A stretch of 64,000 bases of DNA from Agathobaculum massiliense (GTDB lineage: Bacteria > Bacillota > Clostridia > Oscillospirales > Butyricicoccaceae): contig NZ_OMPN01000001.1 of the NCBI RefSeq assembly GCF_900291975.1, positions 1,922,001 through 1,986,000 on the forward strand, read 5' to 3'. The notes under the pieces are model-generated. The model was not told the origin of the DNA. It did not search any database and was given only the letters and a program-made list of their open reading frames with translations. A program made the translations under genes and the position numbers. Shown piece after piece: positions 6,464-13,847 of the stretch (its first letter is position 1; each line of letters opens with the position of its first letter).

Positions 6464-6604
6464 ATGCTTTTTAAAGTTCTGGCGTTGCTTGTTTCGATAG
6501 CCGCGTTGTTGTTGGCATTGGATGAATGGATGTATATGCGTGCACTTCAAAAGAAAAACCGAGAGGAGGAAGACGAGGAATGGCATGTCTCGTGGTTTCA
6601 TTGA
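6464..6604 (+). CDS. 46-residue single-span membrane protein
   Basis: ATG 6464 follows AGGTGAGAGAGG. The N-terminal 20 residues are a membrane segment (FKVLALLVSIAALLLALD), followed by a charged Lys/Glu-rich tail ending in HVSWFH. It lies between two minus-strand genes and overlaps the 3' end of the one at 6598 by 7 bases. No known family. The good start site and clean hydrophobic/charged architecture support coding. Confidence 0.5.
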   Translation: MLFKVLALLVSIAALLLALDEWMYMRALQKKNREEEDEEWHVSWFH

Positions 6605-7059
6605 TGGGATTGTTTACTGTACTTTACTGCCGAAAGCTTATTCGCAATCTTTTTGGCCCATGGTGATAAATGCTCGCGTTTGATGTCATCGTGCAGGATG
6701 TGGATGACTTTATCAATTATCTCATCCAGTGCGGCGGGTCCGCCAGGCGCGCGCCAGTTTTCTTGGAGCACAACAGCAGCCGTAGCGTTTAGAGCTCGTA
6801 TTACATGGGGAGGTGCAAACAGCGCAGCGGTATACAGCGCCGATGTAAGACGTTCCTTAGCCGGAACGGAAGGTTCATATACATAGGCCGCGAAGGCGTG
6901 CAGGAATTGATCGTATGCGTCAGATTTTTTTTGGAATCGGATTTGAAAATTTGCAATACAATAGCCTGTCTGTACACCGTGGAACGCAATTAGAACAGAA
7001 ATAAGTGATATTAACGCAGATGCAACTTCAATAGGATTTTCAAGTATTATGTCAAGCAT
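6598..7059 (-). CDS. hypothetical membrane-anchored protein
   Basis: A 153-residue protein with one N-terminal hydrophobic segment (about residues 9-28, VASALISLISVLIAFHGV) and a long helical cytoplasmic part with AAYVYEPSVPAKERL and a basic C terminus. ATG 7059 has AAGGAAG 8 bases upstream; the in-frame upstream ATG at 7083 lacks a ribosome site. It is divergent from the Cro-like gene at 7126. It is isolated on the minus strand, so it is a candidate lysogen-expressed gene. No family recognised. Confidence 0.6.
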   Translation of the reverse strand: MLDIILENPIEVASALISLISVLIAFHGVQTGYCIANFQIRFQKKSDAYDQFLHAFAAYVYEPSVPAKERLTSALYTAALFAPPHVIRALNATAAVVLQENWRAPGGPAALDEIIDKVIHILHDDIKREHLSPWAKKIANKLSAVKYSKQSHQ

Positions 7060-7125
7060 TTTGCCACTTCCTTTCCCTGCCATTCTAACACAGGGAGAGA
7101 GAAAACGCCAGAAAGGAGGGAGTCC

Positions 7126-7332
7126 ATGAAAACCATCAAGCGATACCGCGAGGCGCGGGGTATCAAGCAAATTGAGTTAGCGGCACGGTTTGGCGTGGCG
7201 CAGCCGACAATCGTTAAGTGGGAGAGCGAGGAGGGCTATCCACCGAGCCGGTACATACCCGAGCTGGCTGCCTTTCTCGGTTGCACCATCGATGATCTGT
7301 ATTCAGACGAGAACAAACGGGAGGTGAGTTAA
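7126..7332 (+). CDS. Cro-like XRE-family regulator
   Basis: A 68-residue Xre helix-turn-helix protein: KTIKRYREARGIKQIELAAR, then VAQPTIVKWESEEGYPPSRY. It is almost only the DNA-binding domain, like phage Cro proteins. GGAGGG precedes ATG 7126. It opens the rightward early operon and abuts the excisionase-like gene (stop at 7332, next ATG at 7333). It probably represses the lysogeny promoter during lytic growth. Confidence 0.85.
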   Translation: MKTIKRYREARGIKQIELAARFGVAQPTIVKWESEEGYPPSRYIPELAAFLGCTIDDLYSDENKREVS

Positions 7333-7551
7333 ATGTCTGGTAAATACCTAACGATCGCAGAGGTAGCGGAGCGCTGGCTCTGCTCGAAAGACTACGTCCG
7401 CAAACTGATCGTCAGTGGTCAACTGTCAGCGACCAAGCTCGGCGGGTGGAAAGTCCGGCAGGACGAGCTGTTACGATACGAAAAAGCAAAGGAAAAAGCC
7501 GATATGGAGTACCTGCGTCAACAGCGCGTGGGCTTTCTCCCTGGTATTTGA
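7333..7551 (+). CDS. excisionase-family (MerR-like HTH) DNA-binding protein
   Basis: A 72-residue protein with the excisionase-type winged helix: LTIAEVAERWLCSKDYVRKLI, SGQLSATKLGGWKVRQDEL. These small proteins bend DNA at attachment sites or act as regulators. It starts immediately after the Cro-like stop, with GGAGGTGA in the end of that gene, so the two are translationally linked. It could be Xis for the integrase at 2400-3524, although it lies about 4 kb away. Confidence 0.8.
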   Translation: MSGKYLTIAEVAERWLCSKDYVRKLIVSGQLSATKLGGWKVRQDELLRYEKAKEKADMEYLRQQRVGFLPGI

Positions 7552-7586
7552 CCGCATTATAGCACGGAATGGAGGATTGAACCAGT

Positions 7587-8060
7587 GTGCGAAACGAACG
7601 AAATATCTATCAAACTGCGCGCGAGCTAAAGGGTTTGACGCAGGAAACCGCCGCGGAGCGCATAGGCGTTTCCGTGGACACAATGGGCGCATATGAGCAG
7701 GATCGCCGCCGCCCGCCGGACAGCACGGTTTTGCGGATGGCGCAGGTCTATGATTTCCCGTATCTCTGCTATCAGCATATCGCATCGGGCGAGCTGGGCG
7801 GGGTGCTGCCGGAGGTGCAGTCGAGGCCGTTGGAGCAGGCGACAATGCGGCTGTATCGGCTGATTGGGAAATTCGCCAGAGATGGGCGGCTGGATCAACT
7901 GATGGAGATTCACGAGGACGGTATAATTACCGCCGAGGAGCGTCCACTGCATGACGCGATCATGGAAGAGCTGCGGGATATCATTGCAACCGGCATGGAA
8001 TTGGATTATGCAACGCAATGGCAAAAGGAAAGCGCCCAGGGCGGCGGCAACCGCGACTGA
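7587..8060 (+). CDS. XRE-family regulator with extended C terminus
   Basis: A 157-residue protein with an N-terminal helix-turn-helix (residues 1-60: ARELKGLTQETAAERIGVSV, DTMGAYEQDRRRPPDSTVL) and a helical C-terminal half (LYRLIGKFARDGRLDQLMEI) ending in a Gln/Gly-rich tail. The start is GTG 7587 with GGAGG 11 bases upstream. It lies in the early operon between the excisionase-like gene and the replication genes. It resembles regulators that precede replication modules in clostridial phages. Confidence 0.8.
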   Translation: MRNERNIYQTARELKGLTQETAAERIGVSVDTMGAYEQDRRRPPDSTVLRMAQVYDFPYLCYQHIASGELGGVLPEVQSRPLEQATMRLYRLIGKFARDGRLDQLMEIHEDGIITAEERPLHDAIMEELRDIIATGMELDYATQWQKESAQGGGNRD

Positions 8061-8146
8061 GCGCAAAGAAATAAAAGCTACTTACAGGATAAAACAAAAA
8101 CCCTGCGCTGTCAAGAGGCGGCGCAGGGGAAACGGAGGAATAAACG

Positions 8147-8260
8147 ATGGTTACAAATTGGCTGTTGATGATGCTGGGGATAGGGTGCCTGTATCTGGCG
8201 ATCGGGATTTGTATGGACCGGCTGCTCGGCCGTGCGCTGGAGAGGAGGGGGCGGCGGTGA
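8147..8260 (+). CDS. 37-residue membrane peptide
   Basis: ATG 8147 has CGGAGG 8 bases upstream. It is one hydrophobic helix (NWLLMMLGIGCLYLAIGI) followed by a basic tail ending RRGRR. Its stop overlaps the GTG start of the next gene (GTGA), a normal phage operon junction. A stem CCCTGCGC/GCGCAGGG (8101-8128) lies just upstream. Function unknown. Confidence 0.6.
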   Translation: MVTNWLLMMLGIGCLYLAIGICMDRLLGRALERRGRR

Positions 8261-8469
8261 AAGTCACCGAGGCCCTGCTGGCCGAACGACTAACAGCGCG
8301 GCGCGCTGTGCAAGTGGCGGCCCCAGCACCGCCCCCACGCCGACGGGGCGGCAAAAGGAAGTTTTGGACGGCTGCGCACACCAAGCACAAGATCGATAAC
8401 CTGATCGTGGCGGGCAAGCTACCCCGCTGCGGCAGGCCGCAGGGAAGGGGAGGGGGCGGTAAAGGATGA
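8257..8469 (+). CDS. small basic protein, 70 residues
   Basis: Starts at GTG 8257 (4-bp overlap with the preceding stop) and overlaps the replication initiator start by 4 bp. The sequence is rich in Arg, Lys, Pro and Gly with a central KRKFWTAAHTKHKIDNLIVA helix. It may bind nucleic acid. No family recognised. The tight overlaps on both sides support that it is a real gene. Confidence 0.6.
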   Translation: MKVTEALLAERLTARRAVQVAAPAPPPRRRGGKRKFWTAAHTKHKIDNLIVAGKLPRCGRPQGRGGGGKG

Positions 8470-9227
8470 CTTATCATTTCGACGGCCGGATCGCTGCCAT
8501 GTATGGCGTGGATGAGGCGGTCTTTATCGCCATGCTTCAATTTTGGATCGCAAAAAACGAAGCCAACGACCGCCATTTCCATGACGGCCGGTACTGGACA
8601 TATAACAGCATCCGTGCAATGGAAAGGCTGTTTCCCTGGTGGAGCAAGCGGCAGATCGAGCGCATCGTCAAAAAACTGAAAGACGCCGGGGTCGTGCTGA
8701 CGGCAAATTACAACCGAGACAGCCATGACCGGACGCTGTTTTATTCGCTCGATGAGAGTAAATTGCCCATTTCCCCGTTTTGTCGCGAGCTGTCCCCAAA
8801 CGGTGACAGCACCCCGTCCCCAAACGGTGACGACTTGGCACCAAACGGTGAAATGTATAAGGAACAGTTAAATACACAGTTAAAAGAAGAAGAGGAAAAG
8901 CCGGACGGAAATATCAAACCGCTGGAACTGATGGAGCGGTATAACACGATCTGCACCGGTATGCCGCAGGCGGTCAAGCTGACGGAGAAACGGGCGAAAG
9001 CGGTGCGCCGTCTTTACGCAACCGGCTATACGTCCGAGCAGCTGATCGATGTATTTTACCGCGCGCAGGCAAGCAGCTTTTGCACGGGCAGCAACGACCG
9101 GGGCTGGCGGGCAGATTTCGACTGGCTCATGAGCGAAAATAACCTGGTCAAGGTGCTGGAGGGCAAGTACGGCGGCAGCGCCGCGCCTGCACCGCACCGT
9201 CAGAACGGAGGATACGAGCAATGGTAG
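8466..9227 (+). CDS. phage replication initiator with in-gene iterons
   Basis: A 253-residue protein of the winged-helix replication-initiator type found before DnaB-like helicases in Bacillota phages. Residues 1-90 form the wHTH (GVDEAVFIAMLQFWIAKNEA, WTYNSIRAMERLFPWWSKRQ). A linker holds three PNG repeats (LSPNGD, PSPNGD, APNGE). A helical C-terminal domain (about 150-230) probably contacts the helicase. The PNG repeats are encoded by the direct repeats at 8793-8851, suggesting that the origin lies inside the gene, as in lambda O. It overlaps the helicase gene by 7 bp. Confidence 0.85.
   Translation: MTYHFDGRIAAMYGVDEAVFIAMLQFWIAKNEANDRHFHDGRYWTYNSIRAMERLFPWWSKRQIERIVKKLKDAGVVLTANYNRDSHDRTLFYSLDESKLPISPFCRELSPNGDSTPSPNGDDLAPNGEMYKEQLNTQLKEEEEKPDGNIKPLELMERYNTICTGMPQAVKLTEKRAKAVRRLYATGYTSEQLIDVFYRAQASSFCTGSNDRGWRADFDWLMSENNLVKVLEGKYGGSAAPAPHRQNGGYEQW
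8793..8851 (+). repeat. iteron-like direct repeats, candidate phage origin
   Basis: TCCCCAAACGGTGAC occurs at 8793-8807 and 8817-8831. CCAAACGGTGA occurs again at 8841-8851. Spacings are 24 and 21 bp, close to two helical turns and multiples of three. They sit in the linker of the initiator gene, the classical place for lambdoid-type origins. Confidence 0.7.
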
Positions 9228-10510
9228 AAAAGGCAACGCTGGACGCGGAATACAGCGTGATCGGCTGCCTGCTGGTGGACCCGTCGATCGTGGGCGAGCT
9301 GATCAGCCTGACACGGGCGGAGGATTTCAGCATCCCCGAGCTGCGCACGGTGTATCAGGCGGCGGTGCGGTTGTTTACGGCGGGACGGCCGGTGGACGCG
9401 GTAACCATTCGCGGCGTCTGCGGCGCGGAGTATAACAACCTGCTGCTGCAGTGCATGGATATCACGCCGACGGCGTTCGGCTGGAAAACGTATATAGCCG
9501 CGATGCAGGAGCAGACGCGGGTGCGGCGGCTGCGGGCGCTCGCAGAGCAGCTTGCAGGGGTGCGGACAAGCATGCAGGCGCGCGAGCTGATCGGGCAGGC
9601 GGGCGAAATACTCAGCGAGAAAAACCGGACGCGGGTCGTGACGATGGACCAGGCGCTGCTGCAGTTTTTCACCGAGCAGGGGGAAAAGCGGAAATTTATC
9701 AGCTACGGGCTGGACAAGCTGGACCGGCGGCTGTACTCGGATCACGGGGATTTTGTGGTGCTGGCGGGGCGGCCCTCGGCGGGCAAAACCGCGCTGGCGC
9801 TGCAGATGGCGGCGCACATGGGGCAGCAGGAGCGGGTCGGCTTTTACAGTCTGGAGACCAGCCCCGCAAAGCTGACCAACCGCCTGGTGGCGAACCGCTG
9901 CATCATCGATTTCGCGCGCATCAACCGGCGCGAAATGACCGACGAGGAATGGCAGCGGGCGGCGACGTGGAAAAAGGAGGTCACTGCGACCGATCTGGAG
10001 CTGGTCCATGCGCCGGGCTGGGGCGTGCAGGATATCCTGACCACCGCGCTGGCGCGGCGGCAGCGGATCGTGTTCATCGACTACCTGCAGGAGCTGCGCG
10101 GGCGCGGGCGCGACCGGTTCGAGCAGGTGACCAATATTTCGCTCGACCTGCACACGATGGCGCAGGAGCACGGCATCCTGGTTGTGGCGCTCAGCCAGTT
10201 TTCCCGCGCCGCGGCCAGCCGCGCGGATGCCGCGCCCACGCTGACCGACCTGCGCGAATCCGGCCAGATCGAGCAGGACGCGGACGCAGTGCTGGCGCTG
10301 TATCTCGATCCGGACGAGGACGCGCCTGCGGACGACCGCAAACTGCGTGTGCTGAAAAACAAAGAGGGGCGGCTGGGCGAGTTTTCGCTGTCGTTTGACG
10401 GCCAGCACCAGCTTTTTGCCGAGTATATGGACGGGCAGCTCGCCGCCGCGCGCCATGTGGCGCGCGTGGAGAAAAGCCACCGCGGGCAGCAGGAAATAGA
10501 AAGCGCATAG
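9221..10510 (+). CDS. replicative DNA helicase, DnaB family
   Basis: A 429-residue DnaB-type hexameric helicase. The N-terminal helical domain (about 1-110) begins LDAEYSVIGCLLVDP. A linker follows, then the RecA-like domain with Walker A GRPSAGKTAL, Walker B IVFIDYLQEL, and the downstream SQFSR and DLRESGQIEQDAD motifs typical of DnaB. ATG 9221 overlaps the initiator stop and has CGGAGG upstream. It should unwind phage DNA after loading by the upstream initiator. Length is near the family norm of about 440-470. Confidence 0.95.
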   Translation: MVEKATLDAEYSVIGCLLVDPSIVGELISLTRAEDFSIPELRTVYQAAVRLFTAGRPVDAVTIRGVCGAEYNNLLLQCMDITPTAFGWKTYIAAMQEQTRVRRLRALAEQLAGVRTSMQARELIGQAGEILSEKNRTRVVTMDQALLQFFTEQGEKRKFISYGLDKLDRRLYSDHGDFVVLAGRPSAGKTALALQMAAHMGQQERVGFYSLETSPAKLTNRLVANRCIIDFARINRREMTDEEWQRAATWKKEVTATDLELVHAPGWGVQDILTTALARRQRIVFIDYLQELRGRGRDRFEQVTNISLDLHTMAQEHGILVVALSQFSRAAASRADAAPTLTDLRESGQIEQDADAVLALYLDPDEDAPADDRKLRVLKNKEGRLGEFSLSFDGQHQLFAEYMDGQLAAARHVARVEKSHRGQQEIESA

Positions 10511-10526
10511 GAAACGGAGGAGCAAA

Positions 10527-10868
10527 ATGGGACGACTGACATGGAAAACCCCAGACGGGGTATGGGGCGTTAAGGGCGTAGAATGGGGCGAGGTGCCGCA
10601 GGCACTGTACGGCCCGCTGTGCAAGCTCAAGGACTACGAGGATGTATGCGATTCGCCGCGTGTGGCGGCATCGTATCTGGACGGCGATCTCGGGCCGGTG
10701 CAGTACAGGCTGATTGACAGGGAGCACAATGTTTACCAGTGCGGGGAATGCGGACATATCGCGCGGTTTGAGGCGGACGGACCGCATGAAAACGGCTGGA
10801 ACACCTGCCCGAGCTGCGCCCGCATGATCGCGGACGCGCCGGAGGAGGACGACGATGAACCTGCGTGA
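10527..10868 (+). CDS. phage protein with zinc ribbon
   Basis: A 113-residue protein. The N-terminal half resembles short phage early proteins (WKTPDGVWGVKGVEWGEVPQ). The C-terminal half has CGECGHIARF and CPSCARM, two CxxC knuckles that would bind one Zn ion. It ends with an acidic tail. CGGAGG precedes ATG 10527. It overlaps the next gene by 14 bp. Function unknown. Confidence 0.75.
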   Translation: MGRLTWKTPDGVWGVKGVEWGEVPQALYGPLCKLKDYEDVCDSPRVAASYLDGDLGPVQYRLIDREHNVYQCGECGHIARFEADGPHENGWNTCPSCARMIADAPEEDDDEPA

Positions 10869-11040
10869 AGTAATCAAAATCCTGCGCTTTGAGCGCCGCC
10901 GCGTGCTGGCAATGAGCAGGGTATGCGAGCCGGAATTTGCAGGGGACTACCTGCGCACCGCCCGCGCGCTCGGTATCGCGGCGGAGATCGTCGAGAAGTT
11001 CGCGGGAACGCACCGAAGAAAGGATGGTCGGAATGGGTAA
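10855..11040 (+). CDS. hypothetical helical protein, 61 residues
   Basis: A short, basic, mostly helical protein (NLREVIKILRFERRRVLAMS, YLRTARALGIAAEIVEKFAG). It starts inside the end of the preceding zinc-ribbon gene, behind GGAGG, and its end overlaps the next start. This indicates a coupled early operon. No family recognised. Confidence 0.6.
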   Translation: MNLREVIKILRFERRRVLAMSRVCEPEFAGDYLRTARALGIAAEIVEKFAGTHRRKDGRNG

Positions 11041-11302
11041 GAAAGTTCGGATTTGTCTTGAAATACAGGGACTTTGCATGGATGAAAATGGAAAACCATG
11101 TCCCGCAGGCATCTGCCTGACGCTGGGCGATGAGGACGGTGAGGAAATGACCGGCGCGTCATACGAGAGCCTGCTGGAACAGGTAAAGATTGAGGAAGTC
11201 CTGGGGCTGACCTGTCTGGATAAGCTGTATAAACCGGCAGACTGCCGCCTGATCACACCGGACGAGTATGATCGAAAATATGGGGAGGATGGGGAAGCGT
11301 GA
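11033..11302 (+). CDS. hypothetical phage protein, 89 residues
   Basis: It begins MGKKVRICLEIQGLCMDENG and is acidic with a mixed alpha/beta pattern. I chose ATG 11033 because AAAGGA lies about 9 bases upstream; the in-frame ATG at 11024 touches that site. Its stop overlaps the GTG start of the ParA gene by 4 bp. Function unknown. Confidence 0.6.
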   Translation: MGKKVRICLEIQGLCMDENGKPCPAGICLTLGDEDGEEMTGASYESLLEQVKIEEVLGLTCLDKLYKPADCRLITPDEYDRKYGEDGEA

Positions 11303-12102
11303 ACACTATCTCTATTGTCAATCTGAAAGGCGGCGTCGGCAAGACCGTGACCGCCGTGAATCTGGCGGCGATCCTGGCGACCGAATACGGCGCGCGGGTG
11401 CTGCTGATCGACGCGGACCATCAGGGCAACGCGTCGAAATTTTACCGGATACCGGCCGAGCCAGGCAGCCTCGCGGACCTGTTTGAGGGCATGGCGGCCT
11501 GTTACACAGAACTGATCCAGCACACGATTTACCGCGGGCTGGATGTGATCCCCGCGGACATGTCGCTGGCGGCGCTCGACCTCGACGGCAGCCTGCCGGA
11601 CGACGTGCATGGCGGGACGCCGCGCGAGCGTGCGCTGCGTGCGCTCACCGATCTGCGCGACGCGGTGATCGAGGACGACGCATATGATTATATCATTATA
11701 GACTGCCCGCCCGCGTTCTCGCTCGCGTCCATCTCAGCGATCGCGGCGAGCACGGATATTGTGATCCCGCTCAAGCCGGGCGGCTTTGAGATCGACGGCA
11801 TGGCCGAGCTGACGCGGCAGGTGGAAAGCGTGCGGCGCGTCAGCCCGTCGGTACGGATCGCGGGCGTACTGCTGACCATGTGGTACAACGATCCGGACAT
11901 AATCGGGGTGGAGGACTGGCTGCGGAAAAACAGCGGACAGCGTGTGTTTAACAGCCATATCCGGCTGTCGCGGCCGGTAGATAAGTCGGTTTTGGGAGGC
12001 GAGCCGATCTGCCAATGGTCGCCCACCTCGGGCGCGGCACGGGATTACCGCGCATGGGTGCGGGAGTACCTGGGAGGTGTGGACGATGGCGAAACGGCTT
12101 GA
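11299..12102 (+). CDS. parA: ParA-family partition ATPase
   Basis: A 267-residue ATPase with a deviant Walker A motif at the N terminus (NLKGGVGKT), the ParA switch region (LLIDADHQGN) and the Walker B-like YIIIDCPPA. There is no N-terminal DNA-binding domain, so it is of the small type Ib-like or Soj-like class. It starts at GTG 11299, overlapping the previous stop, and overlaps the ParB gene. ParA proteins move ParB-parS complexes over the nucleoid to segregate low-copy replicons. In an integrated phage this suggests an extrachromosomal phase. Confidence 0.93.
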   Translation: MNTISIVNLKGGVGKTVTAVNLAAILATEYGARVLLIDADHQGNASKFYRIPAEPGSLADLFEGMAACYTELIQHTIYRGLDVIPADMSLAALDLDGSLPDDVHGGTPRERALRALTDLRDAVIEDDAYDYIIIDCPPAFSLASISAIAASTDIVIPLKPGGFEIDGMAELTRQVESVRRVSPSVRIAGVLLTMWYNDPDIIGVEDWLRKNSGQRVFNSHIRLSRPVDKSVLGGEPICQWSPTSGAARDYRAWVREYLGGVDDGETA

Positions 12103-13639
12103 CGTAGGCGCGCTGCTGGGCGCGGCGGTGTCCGATTCGAACCCCATGCAGGTGCATGACATCCCGCTGGCCGAGATTGACGAGAATGAGGACAACCGCT
12201 ACGACCAGCGGAACATTGACGAGCTGGCAGAGAGCATCCAGGTGGTCGGCCTGCAGCAGCCGCTGGTCGTGCAGGCAAATGGCGAGCGGTATCTGCTGAT
12301 TGCAGGGCATCGCCGCCGGAATGCGCTGGCCCTGCTGGGCCGCAAAACCGCGCCCTGCATCGTGCTGGCCGCAGACCTCGACCCGTCGCGGCGCACGCTG
12401 ATCCTGCACTGGACGAATACGTTGGCCCGCGGCGGCGCGGGCCTGACCGGCAGTGAGGTCGCAGGCGCGGCAAGGGAGATCGAGGCGGCGCTGGTTGATC
12501 TCAAACAGCGCGGCGTGCTCGAGTTGCCGGGCAAGCTGCGCGCCTACGTTGCGGACGTGCTCAAGGTCAGCGAGGCCGCGATCGCGCGGGCGGATGCGAT
12601 CAACGCGCACCTGTCCAAGCCGTGGAAAGGCGACTACAAAAAAGGCCGCATCAACGATTCGGTCGCCTACGAGCTGAGCAAGTGCAGCGAGGAACTGCAG
12701 CGCGAGTTGTACGACTTATATAAGGGCGATTTCTGGCAGTTGGATGCTAAGGACGTGAAAGCGCATAAAAAGGCTGCGGCTGCCGGATTCGCACCGCTGA
12801 AATGCCCCGAGGAAACGTATGGCGTGGAGCCATGCGTCGGTATAGATAAGCGCGCGGCGGCGGTGAAGCACGGGGTATGTCCTGGCTGCTGCCATGACTG
12901 TGATAAGGCAGACGGCTGCGAATGGGTGTGCGGCAGGGTGAGCAGGAAGAACCGCACCCGCGCCGAGGCCGAGGAGCAGGAAGCAAAGCGCAGAAAGGAA
13001 AACGACGATTTCGAGGCATCGACGCTTGGTAAGCTGCGCCGCCAGCTGCAAGAACGGCTGGCAGCATATGGCGTGCATAGTGCGCGCGACCTTTCGAACG
13101 TTGTGTTTTGCGATTGGATATGGACGGACAATCCGGCAGCATATTACAGCGATCTTTCCCTGTCGGCGCTGCTCAAAATCACAGATCAGATTGGCATCGA
13201 TCTGCAGGAGCTGCTGTTCGGCAATCCGGCGGGTGCGCCGTTGCGGGAGCTGGCGCAGGGGATAGAGCAGGCGGTGGCCGAGCCGCCGCAGGTCAATGTA
13301 AACAGCCATGTGTGCGTGACGGGGCTGAGCAAATACGGCGTATGCGGAGCAGCGCAGTGCTGCGATGAGTCTTACGCGTGCTGCATCGCCTGTCCAAAGG
13401 ATTGTAACGGCCGTTGTGGTTGGCTACCGAAAGCTACGCCGCAGCCCGCGCCGGTCTGGCACCCGTATCCGGCCGAGCAGCCGGACGAGGGGCAGTCCGT
13501 GCTGGTTCTCAAAGATAACGGGTATTATGCGGTGCTTTTATATAGGGATGGCACATGGTATGTGCCTGAAATACCGGACTGTCAGATAGCCGTGCGGGCA
13601 GAGTGGTGGTCTGCAGAACTTCCGACGGAGGAGAAATAA
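12086..13639 (+). CDS. parB: ParB-family protein with Cys-rich linker and DUF551-like C terminus
   Basis: A 517-residue protein, longer than ordinary ParB (about 280-300). Residues 15-110 form the ParB/sulfiredoxin domain (IPLAEIDENEDNRYDQ, GERYLLIAGHRRRNAL with the GxRR CTP-binding box). A helix-turn-helix region follows (VADVLKVSEAAIARADAINA). The middle carries several Cys clusters (CPGCCHDCDKADGCEWVC; CCDESYACCIACPKDC) that could bind metal. The last 60 residues look like DUF551 (WHPYPAEQPDEGQSVLVL ... AEWWSAELP), common in phage proteins. ATG 12086 follows GGAGG by 8 bases. It pairs with the upstream parA. Confidence 0.85.
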   Translation: MAKRLDVGALLGAAVSDSNPMQVHDIPLAEIDENEDNRYDQRNIDELAESIQVVGLQQPLVVQANGERYLLIAGHRRRNALALLGRKTAPCIVLAADLDPSRRTLILHWTNTLARGGAGLTGSEVAGAAREIEAALVDLKQRGVLELPGKLRAYVADVLKVSEAAIARADAINAHLSKPWKGDYKKGRINDSVAYELSKCSEELQRELYDLYKGDFWQLDAKDVKAHKKAAAAGFAPLKCPEETYGVEPCVGIDKRAAAVKHGVCPGCCHDCDKADGCEWVCGRVSRKNRTRAEAEEQEAKRRKENDDFEASTLGKLRRQLQERLAAYGVHSARDLSNVVFCDWIWTDNPAAYYSDLSLSALLKITDQIGIDLQELLFGNPAGAPLRELAQGIEQAVAEPPQVNVNSHVCVTGLSKYGVCGAAQCCDESYACCIACPKDCNGRCGWLPKATPQPAPVWHPYPAEQPDEGQSVLVLKDNGYYAVLLYRDGTWYVPEIPDCQIAVRAEWWSAELPTEEK

Positions 13640-13712
13640 AAAATCCCTCATCATCTTTAATGCGGGAATGTGATATCGCAGCATTGCATAGGGAATAAAA
13701 GGGGGTGATGTA

Positions 13713-13847
13713 ATGAAAATGGTATTTGCATATCTGTTTGCGACTGCGTTATTGGGGCTGGTTGGTTTTTTGTGCTGGCTATTTCATTCTGGATGGCCGT
13801 GTTTGCTTTTGCTTATTCTGTTGGGGCTACGCATACCTCGTGGATAG
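13713..13847 (+). CDS. 44-residue hydrophobic membrane protein
   Basis: ATG 13713 is preceded by AGGGGGTGATGTA. The peptide has two hydrophobic stretches (FAYLFATALLGLVGFLCWLF; CLLLLILLGL) around a short HSGWP turn, so it is a small hairpin membrane protein. It overlaps the end of the minus-strand DUF2806 gene by 35 bp. Its length and hydrophobicity recall phage membrane peptides or toxin-like proteins, but nothing identifies a family. Confidence 0.5.
   Translation: MKMVFAYLFATALLGLVGFLCWLFHSGWPCLLLLILLGLRIPRG

Noticed and set aside
12128-12144. A ninth copy of the 17-bp motif at the start of parB
   Set aside because: GTGTCCGATTCGAACCC misses the final arm. A similar near match at 31546-31562 also fails in the last base and centre. 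I counted only sites with both GTGTCC-type and GAACAC arms.
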